Below are positions 36,960-46,908 of a stretch of 64,000 nucleotides of DNA, piece by piece. Numbering within the stretch: the first letter of the stretch is position 1; each line of letters opens with the position of its first letter. The DNA is from Rhodobiaceae bacterium. Lineage in GTDB: Bacteria; Pseudomonadota; Alphaproteobacteria; RS24. The position numbers were made by a program, and so were the translations under genes. The notes beneath the pieces were generated by a model, which was not told where the DNA came from, ran no database searches, and was given only the letters and a program-made list of their open reading frames with translations. The stretch is taken from the NCBI GenBank assembly GCA_018673175.1, contig JABHDF010000026.1, positions 24,599 to 88,598 on the forward strand. The letters run 5' to 3'.

Positions 36960-38132
36960 ATGACAACTTTGACTAAACCGGACGTACGTCCGGCAAACCC
37001 CAATTTTTCTTCTGGGCCATGTGCAAAACGCCCAGGGTTTTCCTTACAAGCTTTAGATGACGCCGTGCTCGGCCGTTCGCATCGCTCGAAACCGGGCAAA
37101 GCGAAACTGGCCGAAGCCATCGACCGCACGCGTGCGGTTTTGGGCGTGCCAGATGACTATCACATCGGCATCGTACCGGCCTCCGACACCGGCGCCTATG
37201 AAATGGCCATGTGGTCTATGCTCGGCCAACGCGGCCTCGATATTCTGGCATGGGAAAGCTTCGGCTCCGGCTGGGTCACCGATGTGGTGAAACAATTAAA
37301 ACTAGACGATGTGCGCATCATGGAAGCCGACTACGGCCATCTGCCTGATTTAAGCGCCGTCGATTTTTCCCGCGATGTGGCCTTCACCTGGAACGGCACC
37401 ACCGCCGGCGTTCGGGTGCCAAACGGCGACTGGATTAGCGACACCCGCGAAGGCCTAACGCTGTGCGATGCCACCTCCGCCGCCTTCGCCATGGATTTGG
37501 CTTGGGACAAACTCGATGTCACCACCTATAGCTGGCAAAAAGTGCTGGGCGGGGAAGCCGCGCACGGCATGCTGATTTTGAGCCCGCGCGCTGTGGCTCG
37601 CCTCGAAAGCTATACGCCCGCTTGGCCGCTGCCAAAAGTGTTCCGCCTTACCAAAGGTGGCAAACTGATTGAGGGTATTTTCAAAGGCGAGACCATCAAC
37701 ACGCCCTCTATGTTGGCCGTGGAAGATTATCTCGACACCTTAAAATGGGCCGAAAGCATCGGCAGCCTGTCCGGCCTTCTGGGTCGCGTGGCTGACAATA
37801 ACAAAGCCTTGAACGACTGGGTGGCCGCAACCGATTGGGTGGCCAACTTGTGCCAAGACGAAGCCAATCAGTCGACCACCTCGGTCTGCTTGCAAATCGT
37901 CGATGCCGAAGTGGTCGCCATGGCGCCAGAGGCCCAAAGCGCTTTGGCCAAAAAAATCGCCAGCCTTCTGGATACACAAGCCGTGGCCTATGACATCGGC
38001 GCCTATCGCGATGCCCCTGCGGGCTTGCGCATCTGGGCCGGCGCGACGGTGGAAGCATCCGACCTCGCAAACCTAACTCCGTGGCTCGATTGGGCCTTCG
38101 AAACAGCCAAAATGGAGGCACAAAATGCCTAA
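36960..38132 (+). CDS. serC: Phosphoserine transaminase
   Basis: 390 residues, the length of the alphaproteobacterial/archaeal-type SerC. The PLP lysine is K194 in [15 protein letters not shown], and [14 protein letters not shown] at the N-terminus is typical of this subgroup. It makes phosphoserine from phosphohydroxypyruvate and glutamate and probably also serves PLP synthesis. It overlaps serA by 8 bases. The RBS GAAAGGG sits in the loop of a leader hairpin, so accessibility is probably regulated. Confidence 0.96.
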   Translation: MTTLTKPDVRPANPNFSSGPCAKRPGFSLQALDDAVLGRSHRSKPGKAKLAEAIDRTRAVLGVPDDYHIGIVPASDTGAYEMAMWSMLGQRGLDILAWESFGSGWVTDVVKQLKLDDVRIMEADYGHLPDLSAVDFSRDVAFTWNGTTAGVRVPNGDWISDTREGLTLCDATSAAFAMDLAWDKLDVTTYSWQKVLGGEAAHGMLILSPRAVARLESYTPAWPLPKVFRLTKGGKLIEGIFKGETINTPSMLAVEDYLDTLKWAESIGSLSGLLGRVADNNKALNDWVAATDWVANLCQDEANQSTTSVCLQIVDAEVVAMAPEAQSALAKKIASLLDTQAVAYDIGAYRDAPAGLRIWAGATVEASDLANLTPWLDWAFETAKMEAQNA

Positions 38133-39702
38133 AGTATTAATTGCAGATAAAATGAGCCCTGCCGCCGAGCAGATTTTCAAAGACCGTGGCGTTGAAGTCG
38201 ACGTGATTACAGGCTTGGAACGCGATGAGTTGATGAAAATCATCGACCAATATGACGGCCTCGCCGTGCGCTCCTCCACCAAAGCCACCCCGCCCGTGCT
38301 AGAAGCCGCCACCAACATGAAAGTCATTGGTCGCGCAGGCATTGGCGTCGATAACATCGACCTGCCCACCGCCACCGCAAATGGCATCGTGGTCATGAAC
38401 ACGCCGTTCGGCAATTCCATCACCACCGCAGAACACGCCATTGCCATGATGTTCGCCTTGGCGCGCCAAATTCCCGAAGCCAATGCCTCGACGCATGCTG
38501 GCAAATGGGAAAAGTCGCGCTTTATGGGCGTCGAGCTGACGGGTAAAACTTTGGGCGTTATCGGCTGCGGCAACATTGGTTCCATCGCCGCCAGCCGCGC
38601 CTTGGGCTTGAAAATGAAAGTGGTCGCTTTTGATCCGTTCCTCACGCCAGACCGTGCGGTGGAAATGGGCGTCGAAAAAGCCGAGCTGAATGAGCTTTTG
38701 GCGCGTGCTGATTTCATTACTTTGCACACGCCGCTGACCGATAAAACGCGCAATATTCTGGATGCGGACGCTTTGGCCAAATGTAAAAAAGGGGTGCGTA
38801 TTATCAATTGCGCGCGTGGCGGTCTTATCGATGAAGCGGCTCTCAAAGGTGCGCTCGAAAGTGGCCAAGTCGCCGGCGCGGCCTTGGATGTGTTCGAAGA
38901 AGAACCGGCCAAAGCCAATGCTTTGTTCAACATGGACAACGTCGTTTGCACCCCGCATTTGGGCGCCTCTACCGCAGAAGCGCAAGAAAACGTGGCCCTG
39001 CAAGTGGCGGAACAAATGGCCGATTTTCTGATGACAGGCGCGGTCAATAACGCCATTAACGTGCCGTCCATTTCGGCCGAAGATGCGCCGCGTTTGCGCC
39101 CCTTCGTCGCCTTGGCCGAACAGCTGGGTCTGTTCGCGGGTCAATTGACCGAGAGCGGCATCGAAGGCGCAGAAATTGAATATGTCGGGGATGTTGCCGG
39201 CCTCAATGTGGCACCGCTCACTTCCGCCATTATGGCGGGTCTGTTGCGCCCGCTTTTGGCCGATGTAAACATGGTCTCGGCGCCCGCCATCGCAAAAGAG
39301 CGTGGCATTACGGTGTCGGAATCGAAACAAGATAGCAAAGGCGCGTTTGATAGTTACATCCGCCTGACCTTGAAAACCGAACGCCAGCAGCGCTCGGTTG
39401 CGGGCACCGTCTTCTCGGATGGCAAGCCGCGCATCATTCAGGTGAAGGGCATTAACATTCACGCCGAACTGGCACCGAATGTGCTTTATGTCACCAATAC
39501 CGATGAGCAAGGCTTTATTGGCGCTTTGGGCAGTGCTTTGGGCAAGCATGGCATTAACATTGCCAGCTTCCAGTTGGGTCGAGAAAAGCCAGGTGGCGAT
39601 GCCATTTCGCTGGTCAATATCGACAACCAAGCCAGCCCCGAAGTGCTAAAAGAACTAGAGACTTTGGAACAAGTGGTTCAAATTCAACAGCTCAGCTTCT
39701 AG
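38125..39702 (+). CDS. serA: D-3-phosphoglycerate dehydrogenase
   Basis: 525 residues, the long SerA type. The order is substrate domain, Rossmann domain with [15 protein letters not shown] (GxGxxG at 147-152), catalytic Arg in [11 protein letters not shown], Glu in the DVFEEEP region and His in CTPHLGAST, then an intervening domain and a C-terminal ACT domain (from about 450, ending VVQIQQLSF). The ACT domain normally senses serine for feedback inhibition. It is translationally coupled to serC, giving two consecutive steps of serine synthesis in one operon. Confidence 0.97.
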   Translation: MPKVLIADKMSPAAEQIFKDRGVEVDVITGLERDELMKIIDQYDGLAVRSSTKATPPVLEAATNMKVIGRAGIGVDNIDLPTATANGIVVMNTPFGNSITTAEHAIAMMFALARQIPEANASTHAGKWEKSRFMGVELTGKTLGVIGCGNIGSIAASRALGLKMKVVAFDPFLTPDRAVEMGVEKAELNELLARADFITLHTPLTDKTRNILDADALAKCKKGVRIINCARGGLIDEAALKGALESGQVAGAALDVFEEEPAKANALFNMDNVVCTPHLGASTAEAQENVALQVAEQMADFLMTGAVNNAINVPSISAEDAPRLRPFVALAEQLGLFAGQLTESGIEGAEIEYVGDVAGLNVAPLTSAIMAGLLRPLLADVNMVSAPAIAKERGITVSESKQDSKGAFDSYIRLTLKTERQQRSVAGTVFSDGKPRIIQVKGINIHAELAPNVLYVTNTDEQGFIGALGSALGKHGINIASFQLGREKPGGDAISLVNIDNQASPEVLKELETLEQVVQIQQLSF

Positions 39703-41037
<1,335 letters not shown>

Positions 41038-41048
41038 TACGCCAGACC

Positions 41049-42029
41049 TTAGGGTTGCGTGCGCTCGCCTTCAATCGTTACGCCGTCGCTAGAGGCTACG
41101 GCAGACGACATAGCGTGTTTTAATTTTTCAAAGGCCCGCGCTTCGATTTGTCGAATGCGTTCTCGGCTGACATCGTGGCGATGGCTCAAAACTTCCAGCG
41201 TCTCGGGCGGGTCGGTGAGACGCCGGGCCATTAATATTTCCCGCTCGCGCTCGTTTAAAGCCGACATGGCTTGCATCAAAATAGCGCGGCGCGAGTTGGT
41301 TTCATCTTCCGCCACCACTTGGGCTTCGGGGGTGGGGCTTTCGTCTTCCAGCCAATCTTGCCATTCGCCGCCGCCTTCATCGCCCATATCACCGCCGCGC
41401 AAGGGCGCGTTCAACGACTGGTCACCGCTCATGCGGCCTTCCATCGAGGAGACTTCATCCTCGCGAACGCCAAGACGTTCGGCAATGTCAGAGACTTGGT
41501 CTGGGTTCAAAGAGCCGCCATCTATGGCGTTAATCTCGCCTTTAAGGCGGCGTAAATTGAAGAATAATTTTTTCTGCGCGGCCGTCGTGCCAATTTTTAC
41601 CAGCGACCAACTGCGCAAAACATATTCTTGTATCGAGGCGCGGATCCACCACATGGCATAGGTTGCCAAGCGGAAGCCGCGGTCGGGATCGAATTTTTGC
41701 ACAGCGCGCATCAGGCCGACATTGCCTTCGGAAATAACTTCGCCAATTGGTAAGCCATAGCCGCGATAGCCCATCGCGATTTTGGCGACGAGGCGTAAAT
41801 GGCTGGTGACCAATTTATGGGCTGATTTTGTATCGCCAGATTTGGCGTAATCTTTTGCGAGTTCGAATTCTTCTTGCGCTTCGAGCATCGGAAATTTGCG
41901 AATGTCGGTGAGGTATCTCGACAGGCTACCTTCGGGATTGGGCGCAGGCGCAAGCGCCACCGCTTTCGACTTCGAAGCCGCCTTGGGAGCCTTTTTTGCC
42001 GGCTTAAGGGCTGTTTTTTTATCACTCAT
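41049..42029 (-). CDS. rpoH: RNA polymerase heat-shock sigma factor RpoH (sigma-32)
   Basis: 326 residues. Region 2 includes GLPIGEVISEGNVGLMRAVQ and FDPDRGFRLATYAMWWIRASIQEYVLRSW. The RpoH-specific box QKKLFFNLRRLK follows. Region 4 ends with SHRHDVSRERIRQIEARAFEKLK. The N-terminus is Lys/Ala-rich (about 1-30) and an acidic insert (GGEWQDWLEDESPTPEA) lies before region 4. No Shine-Dalgarno is visible before the ATG (see findings). It lies 50 bp downstream of rluD on the minus strand. FtsH, which destabilises RpoH elsewhere, is also in this window. Confidence 0.96.
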   Translation of the reverse strand: MSDKKTALKPAKKAPKAASKSKAVALAPAPNPEGSLSRYLTDIRKFPMLEAQEEFELAKDYAKSGDTKSAHKLVTSHLRLVAKIAMGYRGYGLPIGEVISEGNVGLMRAVQKFDPDRGFRLATYAMWWIRASIQEYVLRSWSLVKIGTTAAQKKLFFNLRRLKGEINAIDGGSLNPDQVSDIAERLGVREDEVSSMEGRMSGDQSLNAPLRGGDMGDEGGGEWQDWLEDESPTPEAQVVAEDETNSRRAILMQAMSALNEREREILMARRLTDPPETLEVLSHRHDVSRERIRQIEARAFEKLKHAMSSAVASSDGVTIEGERTQP

Positions 42030-42079
42030 ATATCTGATATAGGGGTGGTTTATGGCGATTTAAAGACCCAAGCGCCAGT

Positions 42080-43102
42080 TTATGTCACCAGTTTCATCTC
42101 GGTGCTTTCCAAGTCTTTGACCAATTGCTGCAAATCATCGGGCAGGGGGGCTTCATAATAATGCGTCTCGCCCGTAATGGGATGCTCAAAGCCCAGCGCG
42201 GCGGCATGCAAGGCCTGCCTGTCGAGCGCGGTCAGCGCCGTTTTTTGCGCTTCGGTGAGATGGATGGCGCGGCTTTTCATGCCACTGCCGTAAAGTTTGT
42301 CGCCCAAAACAGGATGGCTCATATGCGCCATATGCACCCGAATTTGGTGCGTGCGCCCGGTTTCCAAACGGCATTCGACGAGGCTCACTTGGCCATTGGC
42401 GAATTGGCGCTGGCGACGGTAATGGGTCACCGCATGGCGCGCGGTTTTGGCGCGCGAGATAGCAATTTTTTTGCGATTATTGCTGGCCCGCGCCAAAGGC
42501 ATATCCACTGTGCCAGCCGCCGGCAAGGGCACGCCCCAGACGAGGGCTTTATACAAGCGCTGCATGCGCCCGTCTTGGCCGTGGGCCGCAAATTGTTCGC
42601 TCAAGCCCCGATGCGCCTTGTCGTTTTTGGCGACCACCATAATGCCGCTGGTGTCTTTATCGAGCCGATGCACAATACCTGGACGCTTTTCGCCGCCAAT
42701 GCCCGATAGCGTGTCGCCACAATGAGCCAGAAGCGCATTGACCAGCGTTTTATCGGGGCTGCCGGGGGCAGGATGGACAACCATGCCCGCAGGTTTATTG
42801 ACCACCAGAAGCGCGTCATCTTCGAAAATAATATCCAAAGGAATGGTTTGCGCTTTCACCGTGGTGTCGATAGGCGGGGGTAAAATCAGTTCGACGATAT
42901 CATCTTGTTTGACCCGCCAGGACGGGTCTTTTATGGTTGTGCTCGCCTGTCGGCGCGTCACGACACATTGGCCGTCTTTAATCAGCTCTTGCACGCGCAC
43001 ACGAGATAAATCTTCGCTAGCCATCGCCACACGGCGGTCCAAGCGGGCGCCATCCGAGGCGTAGTCTACGGCGAAAGCCAATTTTTCAGGGAGTTCAGTC
43101 AT
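42080..43102 (-). CDS. rluD: RluA/RluD family 23S rRNA pseudouridine synthase
   Basis: 340 residues. An S4 domain lies near 20-80 (ARLDRRVAMASEDLSRVRVQELIKDG), and the synthase core contains GIVHRLDKDTSG with catalytic Asp148. VNKPAGMVVHPAPG and RLETGRTHQIRVHMAHMSHPVLGD are also diagnostic. The S4 domain plus synteny with rpoH suggest RluD (U1911/1915/1917) rather than RluC, though this is not proven. Its start codon overlaps that of the divergent DUF6476 gene within a single CATG. Confidence 0.92.
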   Translation of the reverse strand: MTELPEKLAFAVDYASDGARLDRRVAMASEDLSRVRVQELIKDGQCVVTRRQASTTIKDPSWRVKQDDIVELILPPPIDTTVKAQTIPLDIIFEDDALLVVNKPAGMVVHPAPGSPDKTLVNALLAHCGDTLSGIGGEKRPGIVHRLDKDTSGIMVVAKNDKAHRGLSEQFAAHGQDGRMQRLYKALVWGVPLPAAGTVDMPLARASNNRKKIAISRAKTARHAVTHYRRQRQFANGQVSLVECRLETGRTHQIRVHMAHMSHPVLGDKLYGSGMKSRAIHLTEAQKTALTALDRQALHAAALGFEHPITGETHYYEAPLPDDLQQLVKDLESTEMKLVT

Positions 43103-43493
43103 GTCTCAAGATACCGCCATGTCGCCAAATAAAGCAAATCGTGGAGAAGCAGAAAACGCTTCGGAAGAAGCTATAGCACAACCTTCAACAAGGTATGTGC
43201 GTGTTTTGCTTATCGTTGTCATCGGCTTGGGTGTCTTGATGGTCGGCGGGGCCGCTGTGGTTATCGGCACGGTTATCAAACGCGTCTCGAACCCCGAAGC
43301 GGTGCCCGTGAAACCAGGGTTTGGCGAGATTGAGATTAGCATTCCCCTCGATAGTCAAGTTATTGGCGTCGACAATGGCGACACCCGCATCATCGTCAAA
43401 TTACAAGACGAGCAAGGGCCGCTGCTGATTTTGCTCGACCCGCGCAAAGGCGAAGAAAAAGGCCGCATTCGGTTGCGCCCGGAAGCTCAATAA
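43101..43493 (+). CDS. Small single-span membrane protein (DUF6476-like)
   Basis: 130 residues: a polar N-terminus of about 32 residues, a transmembrane helix (VRVLLIVVIGLGVLMVGGAA, about 33-52), and a soluble domain rich in beta-strand patterns (EIEISIPLDSQVIGVDNGDT, then ILLDPRKGEEKGRI). Such proteins sit next to rluD/rpoH in many alphaproteobacteria and are filed as DUF6476; function unknown. AGGGAG precedes the ATG at 43101. It is divergent to rluD with overlapping start codons. Confidence 0.78.
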   Translation: MSQDTAMSPNKANRGEAENASEEAIAQPSTRYVRVLLIVVIGLGVLMVGGAAVVIGTVIKRVSNPEAVPVKPGFGEIEISIPLDSQVIGVDNGDTRIIVKLQDEQGPLLILLDPRKGEEKGRIRLRPEAQ

Positions 43494-43513
43494 TCAATTT
43501 TTGAAAGGCTGGC

Positions 43514-44446
43514 GTGATGATTAAAATTTCCATAATACTCAGTGTGGTTTTGGCCGTTTTGGTGAGCTTGATTGTGCTGTATCAGGCGGGCAATCGCGAG
43601 ACCCAAAGTGCGGCCCAATTTCGCGCCGACAGCGGCTACCTCGAGGCCAAGCTCAGCGATGGCGTTACGGCTTATCAAGTTAGCGGCCCCGAAAACGGCC
43701 CAGCTTTGATTATCCTCCATGGCGGCACGCTCGGCTCCTTGGCCTATCAGGGCTATGTTCCGCCTCTGGCGAAAGCGGGCTATCGCGTGGTGGTCTATGA
43801 CCAATATGGACGTGGGTTTTCCGACCGCCCCAAAGCGCCTCTTTCCATCGATTTAATGCGCCATCAATTACGTGAGCTGATGGATCATTTGCAAATAAAA
43901 CAGGCCAACCTATTCGGCGTCAGCTTTGGCGGGGCCATTTTGGCGCGCTTTGGCGCCATGCACCCCGAGCGCGTTTTGGCCCTAGCCTATCAAGTGCCGG
44001 TGATTGAAGGCGCCAGCGTTGGGCTAACCGGCCAGCTGGTCGCTTTACCGATTGTTGGCCCGCTATTGTCTCGTTTCGTGGCCATCCCAAGCATTATTTC
44101 GCGCGGCGAAAGTTTTGGTACCGAGACCGAAGAGGCGCGTCGTGTGGTGGCGCATTTTACCGAGCAATTTAACGTGCAAGGCACCGAGCGCATGATGCGC
44201 GATCTTTTGCTGGGGGATGCCTTATCCAATCGGATGGCCGACCATGTCGCCATTGGGGCGAGGGGGGTGCGGGCGCAATTTGTCTATGCCACCGATGATC
44301 CGGAAATCAAAGCCGAGCAGGTAGAAGCAGCTCTGGCCCACTATGCGTCGCCAGACGTGCATAAATACAAGGGCGGGCATTTTTTCTCTTCGGGTAAAAC
44401 GGACGAGCTAGCTGCGAAATTAGATGGTTTTTTCCAGCCAAGGTAG
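43514..44446 (+). CDS. Alpha/beta-fold hydrolase with N-terminal membrane anchor
   Basis: 310 residues. A hydrophobic N-terminus (IKISIILSVVLAVLVSLIVL) acts as an uncleaved anchor or signal. The hydrolase core has the oxyanion loop LHGGTLGS, the nucleophile elbow GVSFGG (Ser), an Asp in FVYATDDPEI and a late His in KGGHFFSSG, so the catalytic triad is complete. The substrate is unknown; the fold covers esterases, haloperoxidases and C-C hydrolases. The last codons fall inside a tandem repeat, so the C-terminus may have shifted recently. Confidence 0.87.
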   Translation: MMIKISIILSVVLAVLVSLIVLYQAGNRETQSAAQFRADSGYLEAKLSDGVTAYQVSGPENGPALIILHGGTLGSLAYQGYVPPLAKAGYRVVVYDQYGRGFSDRPKAPLSIDLMRHQLRELMDHLQIKQANLFGVSFGGAILARFGAMHPERVLALAYQVPVIEGASVGLTGQLVALPIVGPLLSRFVAIPSIISRGESFGTETEEARRVVAHFTEQFNVQGTERMMRDLLLGDALSNRMADHVAIGARGVRAQFVYATDDPEIKAEQVEAALAHYASPDVHKYKGGHFFSSGKTDELAAKLDGFFQPR

Positions 44447-44489
44447 ATGATTTTTCTCGCCAAGGTAGATGATTTTCTCTCGCCAAGGG
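44421..44489. repeat. Short tandem repeat over the hydrolase stop codon
   Basis: The unit GCCAAGGTAGATGATTTTTC plus two bases (22 bp, 44437-44458) is repeated at 44459-44481 (23 bp), and a third partial copy GCCAAGGG starts at 44482. A degenerate earlier copy (TAGATGGTTTTTTCCA, 44421-44436) lies inside the coding end. The TAG stop at 44444-44446 is in the first full copy. Confidence 0.85.
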
Positions 44490-44496
44490 CGTTGCG

Positions 44497-45096
44497 TTAA
44501 AACGGCCACCAGCTTCTTTGGGGGCTGAATTTCATATAGCCGACGCTGATGCCAACCTGATAGCCAACGCCCACTCGCATGGGCGCTACGACGGTGCTGC
44601 TGCGTTGCAAATATTGAAAGGCGACGCCGCCGATGGCTATCAAAGAGCCATCGATGCCGGCGATGCGCTTGTGTAAATCCTCGGGCTTATTCACGTTGTA
44701 TACCAGCGCAAAACTTTTCGACCCTGTGGCGCCCATATCGACACCAAGCGAGGGCCCGCGCCAATAAATGGGGGCTTCTCTGCCGTCTTTAAAAATCAGC
44801 GTGCCGCGCCCGTAGCGCACGCCAAACATAGCCGAGACCGATAATTCTTCGCCGCGAATAATGGCGCTCGGCATGCCATAGCGAGAAAAAGCATGATCGA
44901 CAATTTCGGCCATGCTCTCGGCCGTGGCGCCCAGATATTTGGCTGAGGCGATAACCAGGCTGTTTTCGGAAAAATCTTCAATATTGGGCGGGTTTTTTTG
45001 GGTTTCTTGGGCTTGCGCTGGGGTCAGGCCAGTCAGCGAGAGAAGGCAGAAAGCGAGCCCAAGGACACAAGTATAAAGCCGATATTGCGTCATCAA
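44497..45096 (-). CDS. Exported DUF1134 family protein
   Basis: 199 residues with a signal peptide (LYTCVLGLAFCLLSLTGL, cleaved near AQAQ at about 28-31). The mature part has the family pattern VYNVNKPEDLHKRIAGIDGS, RYGRGTLIFKDG and a glycine-rich end (APMRVGVGYQVGISVGYMKF). DUF1134 proteins are small envelope proteins of alphaproteobacteria related in look to SYLF lipid-binding domains; function is not established. It is on the minus strand downstream of cysQ, with only about 27 bp between. Confidence 0.82.
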   Translation of the reverse strand: MMTQYRLYTCVLGLAFCLLSLTGLTPAQAQETQKNPPNIEDFSENSLVIASAKYLGATAESMAEIVDHAFSRYGMPSAIIRGEELSVSAMFGVRYGRGTLIFKDGREAPIYWRGPSLGVDMGATGSKSFALVYNVNKPEDLHKRIAGIDGSLIAIGGVAFQYLQRSSTVVAPMRVGVGYQVGISVGYMKFSPQRSWWPF

Positions 45097-45123
45097 TGCT
45101 TCCCCCCCCCCTTTTTTATGTCC

Positions 45124-45966
45124 TTATTTTAGAGCATCCTGCCAGTTATCGGACGCGGCTGCAATAAAAGATGGATTGTCGAGGCCGCGCTCTAATTTGG
45201 CATAGGTAAAGCGCTCGCCGTCAGAAAAAGTGACGACACCGCCTGCGGCTTCTAAAATCGCTTGGCCGGCGGCTGTGTCCCATTCCATGGTGCGGCCATA
45301 GCGCGGGTAAAAATCGGCGGAGCCTTCGGCCAAGAGGCAGAATTTATAGGACGAAGCGGTGGCGATGGTTTTGGTGACGTGCAATTGCTCGATAATATCT
45401 TCAGTCTCGCTGTCGCGATGGGAATAGCTGGCGATGACTTTCACGCCTTTTGGCGTGATGCGCTGGGTACGCAAACGGGTCGCTTGGCTGATATCTAAGG
45501 CGCCATCGGGAGCGATTTCCAAACGATAGGCAGCGTCTGTGCCGCTAAAATATAGTTTTTCATGCACCGGCGCATAAATCACGCCAGCCACCGGCACGCG
45601 GTCGACAATCAGGCCGATGTTGACGGTGAAATTATCGCGTTTGGCGACGAAATCGCGGGTGCCGTCTAAAGGGTCGAGTAGGAAAAAAGACTCGTCGAGT
45701 TTTTCGGGCGTTTGCACCGAGCAGGCCTCTTCGCCAATGACTTGCACCTGTGGCGCAATTTTGCCCAAAGCGGCCTCGAGCAAAACCTCTGCGTCGCGAT
45801 CGGCTTGGGTGACGGGCGATTGATCGGCTTTGGTTTCTTCTTTCACGCCGTTTTTGAAATGCGTCATAATCAGCGCGCCCGCGTCCAAAGACATTTGGCA
45901 CATGGCGGACATGAAGTCGGGGGCGTGAGGGTCAAAACCCAATTTTTCAAGAAATCTATCTGACAT
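45124..45966 (-). CDS. cysQ: 3'(2'),5'-bisphosphate nucleotidase CysQ (inositol monophosphatase family)
   Basis: 280 residues. Metal-binding motifs are GEE (78-80), DPLDGTRDF (98-106) and a late EWDTAAGQAILEAAGG. This is the FIG superfamily layout, and the DPLDGT(R/K)DF form points to CysQ. It hydrolyses PAP produced by sulfate assimilation or acyl-carrier-protein loading. Inositol phosphatase activity cannot be excluded. It is transcribed on the minus strand after ctrA with a 54-bp gap. Confidence 0.87.
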   Translation of the reverse strand: MSDRFLEKLGFDPHAPDFMSAMCQMSLDAGALIMTHFKNGVKEETKADQSPVTQADRDAEVLLEAALGKIAPQVQVIGEEACSVQTPEKLDESFFLLDPLDGTRDFVAKRDNFTVNIGLIVDRVPVAGVIYAPVHEKLYFSGTDAAYRLEIAPDGALDISQATRLRTQRITPKGVKVIASYSHRDSETEDIIEQLHVTKTIATASSYKFCLLAEGSADFYPRYGRTMEWDTAAGQAILEAAGGVVTFSDGERFTYAKLERGLDNPSFIAAASDNWQDALK

Positions 45967-46020
45967 AGGCCTGTGCTTAGCACAGGCCTATGAAAACGGA
46001 AAGTTAAACAGCGCTTCGAC

Positions 46021-46713
46021 TTAGGCGCTGCATTGCATTGCGTCTGTATTCACCCGATACCCACGGCCCCAAACGGTTTGGATGAGCGGGGAGGCGGCGC
46101 CAGCTTTCTCAATTTTTTTGCGAAGCTTGCAGATAAACACATCGATGATTTTCATCTCTGGCTCGTCCATGCCGCCGTAGAGGTGATCAAGGAAGCTCTC
46201 TTTCGAAACCACATTACCTTTTCGCAAGCACAAGAGTTCAAACATTTGATACTCCTTGGCCGTCAGATCGACACGGGTGTCGCCGACCCGCACATCGCGA
46301 GCCGAGAGATTTAAGGTCAGGTCGCCAAATTGCAGAATGTTTTGCGAATGCCCATTGGCACGTCGCACCAAGGCTTGCAGCCGAGCGGTAAGCTCTTGCA
46401 TGTTGAAGGGTTTGAGAAGGTAATCATCCGCGCCCTTGTGCAAGCAGGAAAGGCGCGATTCGACTTCCGCATCGCCCGACAAAATGAGCTCCGGCATGCT
46501 TGTGTTTTTCTGGCGGAGGTTTTGCAACACTTCGTCGCCGCGCATATCGGGCAGGCCAAGGTCGAGGATCATCACCTGATATTCATAGAGGTCGCTGAGT
46601 TCTAGCCCATCTTCTCCACGGTCGGTCTCATCGACATGAAAGCCTTCGGCTTCGAGGGCTTCGGTAATAGACTGGGCGATCCATACATCATCTTCAATTA
46701 GTAAAACTCTCAT
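46021..46713 (-). CDS. ctrA: Cell-cycle response regulator CtrA
   Basis: A 230-residue OmpR-family regulator. The receiver has acidic residues in LIEDDVW and the phosphoacceptor Asp51 in MILDLGLPDMRGDE, the CtrA numbering. The DNA-binding domain (LTAKEYQMFELLCLRKGNVVSKESFLDHLYGGMDEPE) is almost the canonical CtrA sequence. CtrA binds TTAA-N7-TTAA and controls replication, motility and division genes. TAGGAGT precedes the ATG at 46713; the frame is open 11 codons further up. The C-terminus is ...MQCSA, not the Ala-Ala of the Caulobacter ClpXP degron. Confidence 0.96.
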   Translation of the reverse strand: MRVLLIEDDVWIAQSITEALEAEGFHVDETDRGEDGLELSDLYEYQVMILDLGLPDMRGDEVLQNLRQKNTSMPELILSGDAEVESRLSCLHKGADDYLLKPFNMQELTARLQALVRRANGHSQNILQFGDLTLNLSARDVRVGDTRVDLTAKEYQMFELLCLRKGNVVSKESFLDHLYGGMDEPEMKIIDVFICKLRKKIEKAGAASPLIQTVWGRGYRVNTDAMQCSA

Positions 46714-46772
46714 GGTAACTCCTACTTTTACGTATACGGTTTGCAACTAGGCCTAAAAAAGCGCAAAACCCT

Positions 46773-46801
46773 GCTCACAAACAAATCAACTTTTTGTGAG
46801 C
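46773..46801. promoter_or_regulatory. Inverted repeat in the ctrA-mnmA divergent promoter region
   Basis: GCTCACAAA (46773-46781) and TTTGTGAGC (46793-46801) form a perfect 9-bp inverted repeat with an 11-base spacer, about 60 bp before the ctrA start. The spacing and symmetry suit a dimeric regulator. A second TCGTGAGC half-like sequence lies just beyond. The binding protein is unknown. No TTAA-N7-TTAA autoregulatory site is seen here. Confidence 0.5.
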
Positions 46802-46908
46802 GGTCGTGAGCCACCGATTTCCTCAGTGAAATAGCGGGTTTTTGACGCGGCGTAAATTCAAAAATGGAAGGCTTGCGACTTGCGCGGCCATGCTATAGTG
46901 AACGCCTT

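Noticed and set aside
36286..36966. Several short open frames on both strands in the thiD-serC gap
   Set aside because: No ribosome sites, unlikely composition, and they cross the terminator stems; treated as noncoding.
38073..39071. 332-residue antisense open frame inside serC/serA
   Set aside because: Ser/Ala/Thr-rich shadow composition, crosses a gene boundary, no start signal.
38299..39630. 443-residue antisense open frame inside serA
   Set aside because: Mirrors the codon structure of a certain gene; composition (His/Arg/Gln/Phe-rich) is typical of a shadow and it has no ribosome site or motif.
46864..46908. Upstream start for mnmA
   Set aside because: The extra 15 residues overlap the possible -10 element TATAGT and do not match the family N-terminus.
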